Part shown: in pieces, positions 6,412 to 6,452 of the stretch
Layout: each line of letters opens with the position of its first letter
Position numbering within the stretch: position 1 is the stretch's first letter
Assembly: GCA_040754095.1 (NCBI GenBank)
Contig: JBFMFO010000046.1
Location: 1 to 6,452 of the forward strand
Origin: QYQD01 sp040754095
Lineage (GTDB): Bacteria > Desulfobacterota > QYQD01
DNA: 6,452 nucleotides
Direction: 5' to 3'
The notes under the pieces: generated by a model
What the model was told of the DNA's origin: nothing
The model's database searches: none
What the model saw: the letters and a program-made list of their open reading frames with translations, nothing else
Position numbers and translations under genes: made by a program

Positions 6412-6452
6412 TCATGCAGCCGCGATGTGTCCGCGCGACTGCAGGTCATTCA
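6412..6452 (-). CDS. possible C-terminal end of an upstream gene (partial)
   Basis: From the right edge one minus-strand frame is open for 12 residues (NDLQSRGHIAAA) and ends at a TGA at 6414-6412, 115 nt before the ugd start. The GC-rich codons fit ugd-like coding sequence, and another gene in the same direction would be expected upstream of ugd. Twelve residues are too few to identify a family or to exclude a chance open frame. Confidence 0.22.
   Translation of the reverse strand, partial: NDLQSRGHIAAA

Noticed and set aside
6297..6449. N-terminal extension of Ugd from an ATG at 6449
   Set aside because: The 51 extra residues are rich in Pro, Ser and His and match no Ugd. The family N-terminus MKI...GTGYVG begins exactly at 6296.

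Overview
The window is a surface-polysaccharide (O-antigen, capsule or exopolysaccharide) gene cluster. It probably comes from a gammaproteobacterium: the UDP-glucose dehydrogenase at the right-hand end matches the enterobacterial Ugd pattern along its whole 388-residue length, but the genus cannot be read from the sequence. All convincing cluster genes are on the minus strand and are transcribed from right to left.

In order of transcription: 6452-6297 is a leader that may hold the last codons of another gene. 6296-5130 is ugd, GC-rich (one 60-base line, 5521-5580, counts 37 G+C). 5129-4941 is an AT-rich spacer. 4940-3684 is a Wzx-type flippase. 3683-3214 is a 470-bp stretch with no convincing gene but with a perfect 16-bp palindrome, two small overlapping ORFs and a TATAAT box. 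3213-2122 encodes a protein with the EDG, HP and SS motifs of bacterial sialyltransferases and polysialyltransferases. 2116-956 is a Wzy-type polymerase. 963-232 is a WecG/TagA/CpsF (GT26) glycosyltransferase. The last three genes are packed tightly (5-nt gap, then an 8-nt overlap) and look translationally coupled. On the plus strand, facing them, 1-167 is the C-terminal end of an IS3-family-like transposase that enters from outside the window.

Inferred joint role: Ugd supplies UDP-glucuronate. The GT26 enzyme and the sialyltransferase-like protein add sugars to a lipid-linked repeat unit or its chain. Wzx flips the unit and Wzy polymerises it. No initiating phosphoglycosyltransferase and no sialic or other nonulosonic acid synthesis genes lie in this window, so the polymer structure is unknown.

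The most notable signal is an uninterrupted run of 13 C residues inside the Wzy coding sequence (minus strand, 1797-1809). The gene is in frame as given. Losing one C gives a stop at once (107 aa) and gaining one C gives a stop after 137 aa, so the tract has the design of a phase-variation switch that turns polymerisation, and perhaps the coupled GT26 gene, on and off. The AT-richer, IS-flanked block next to a GC-rich ugd also suggests a horizontally acquired, variable segment.
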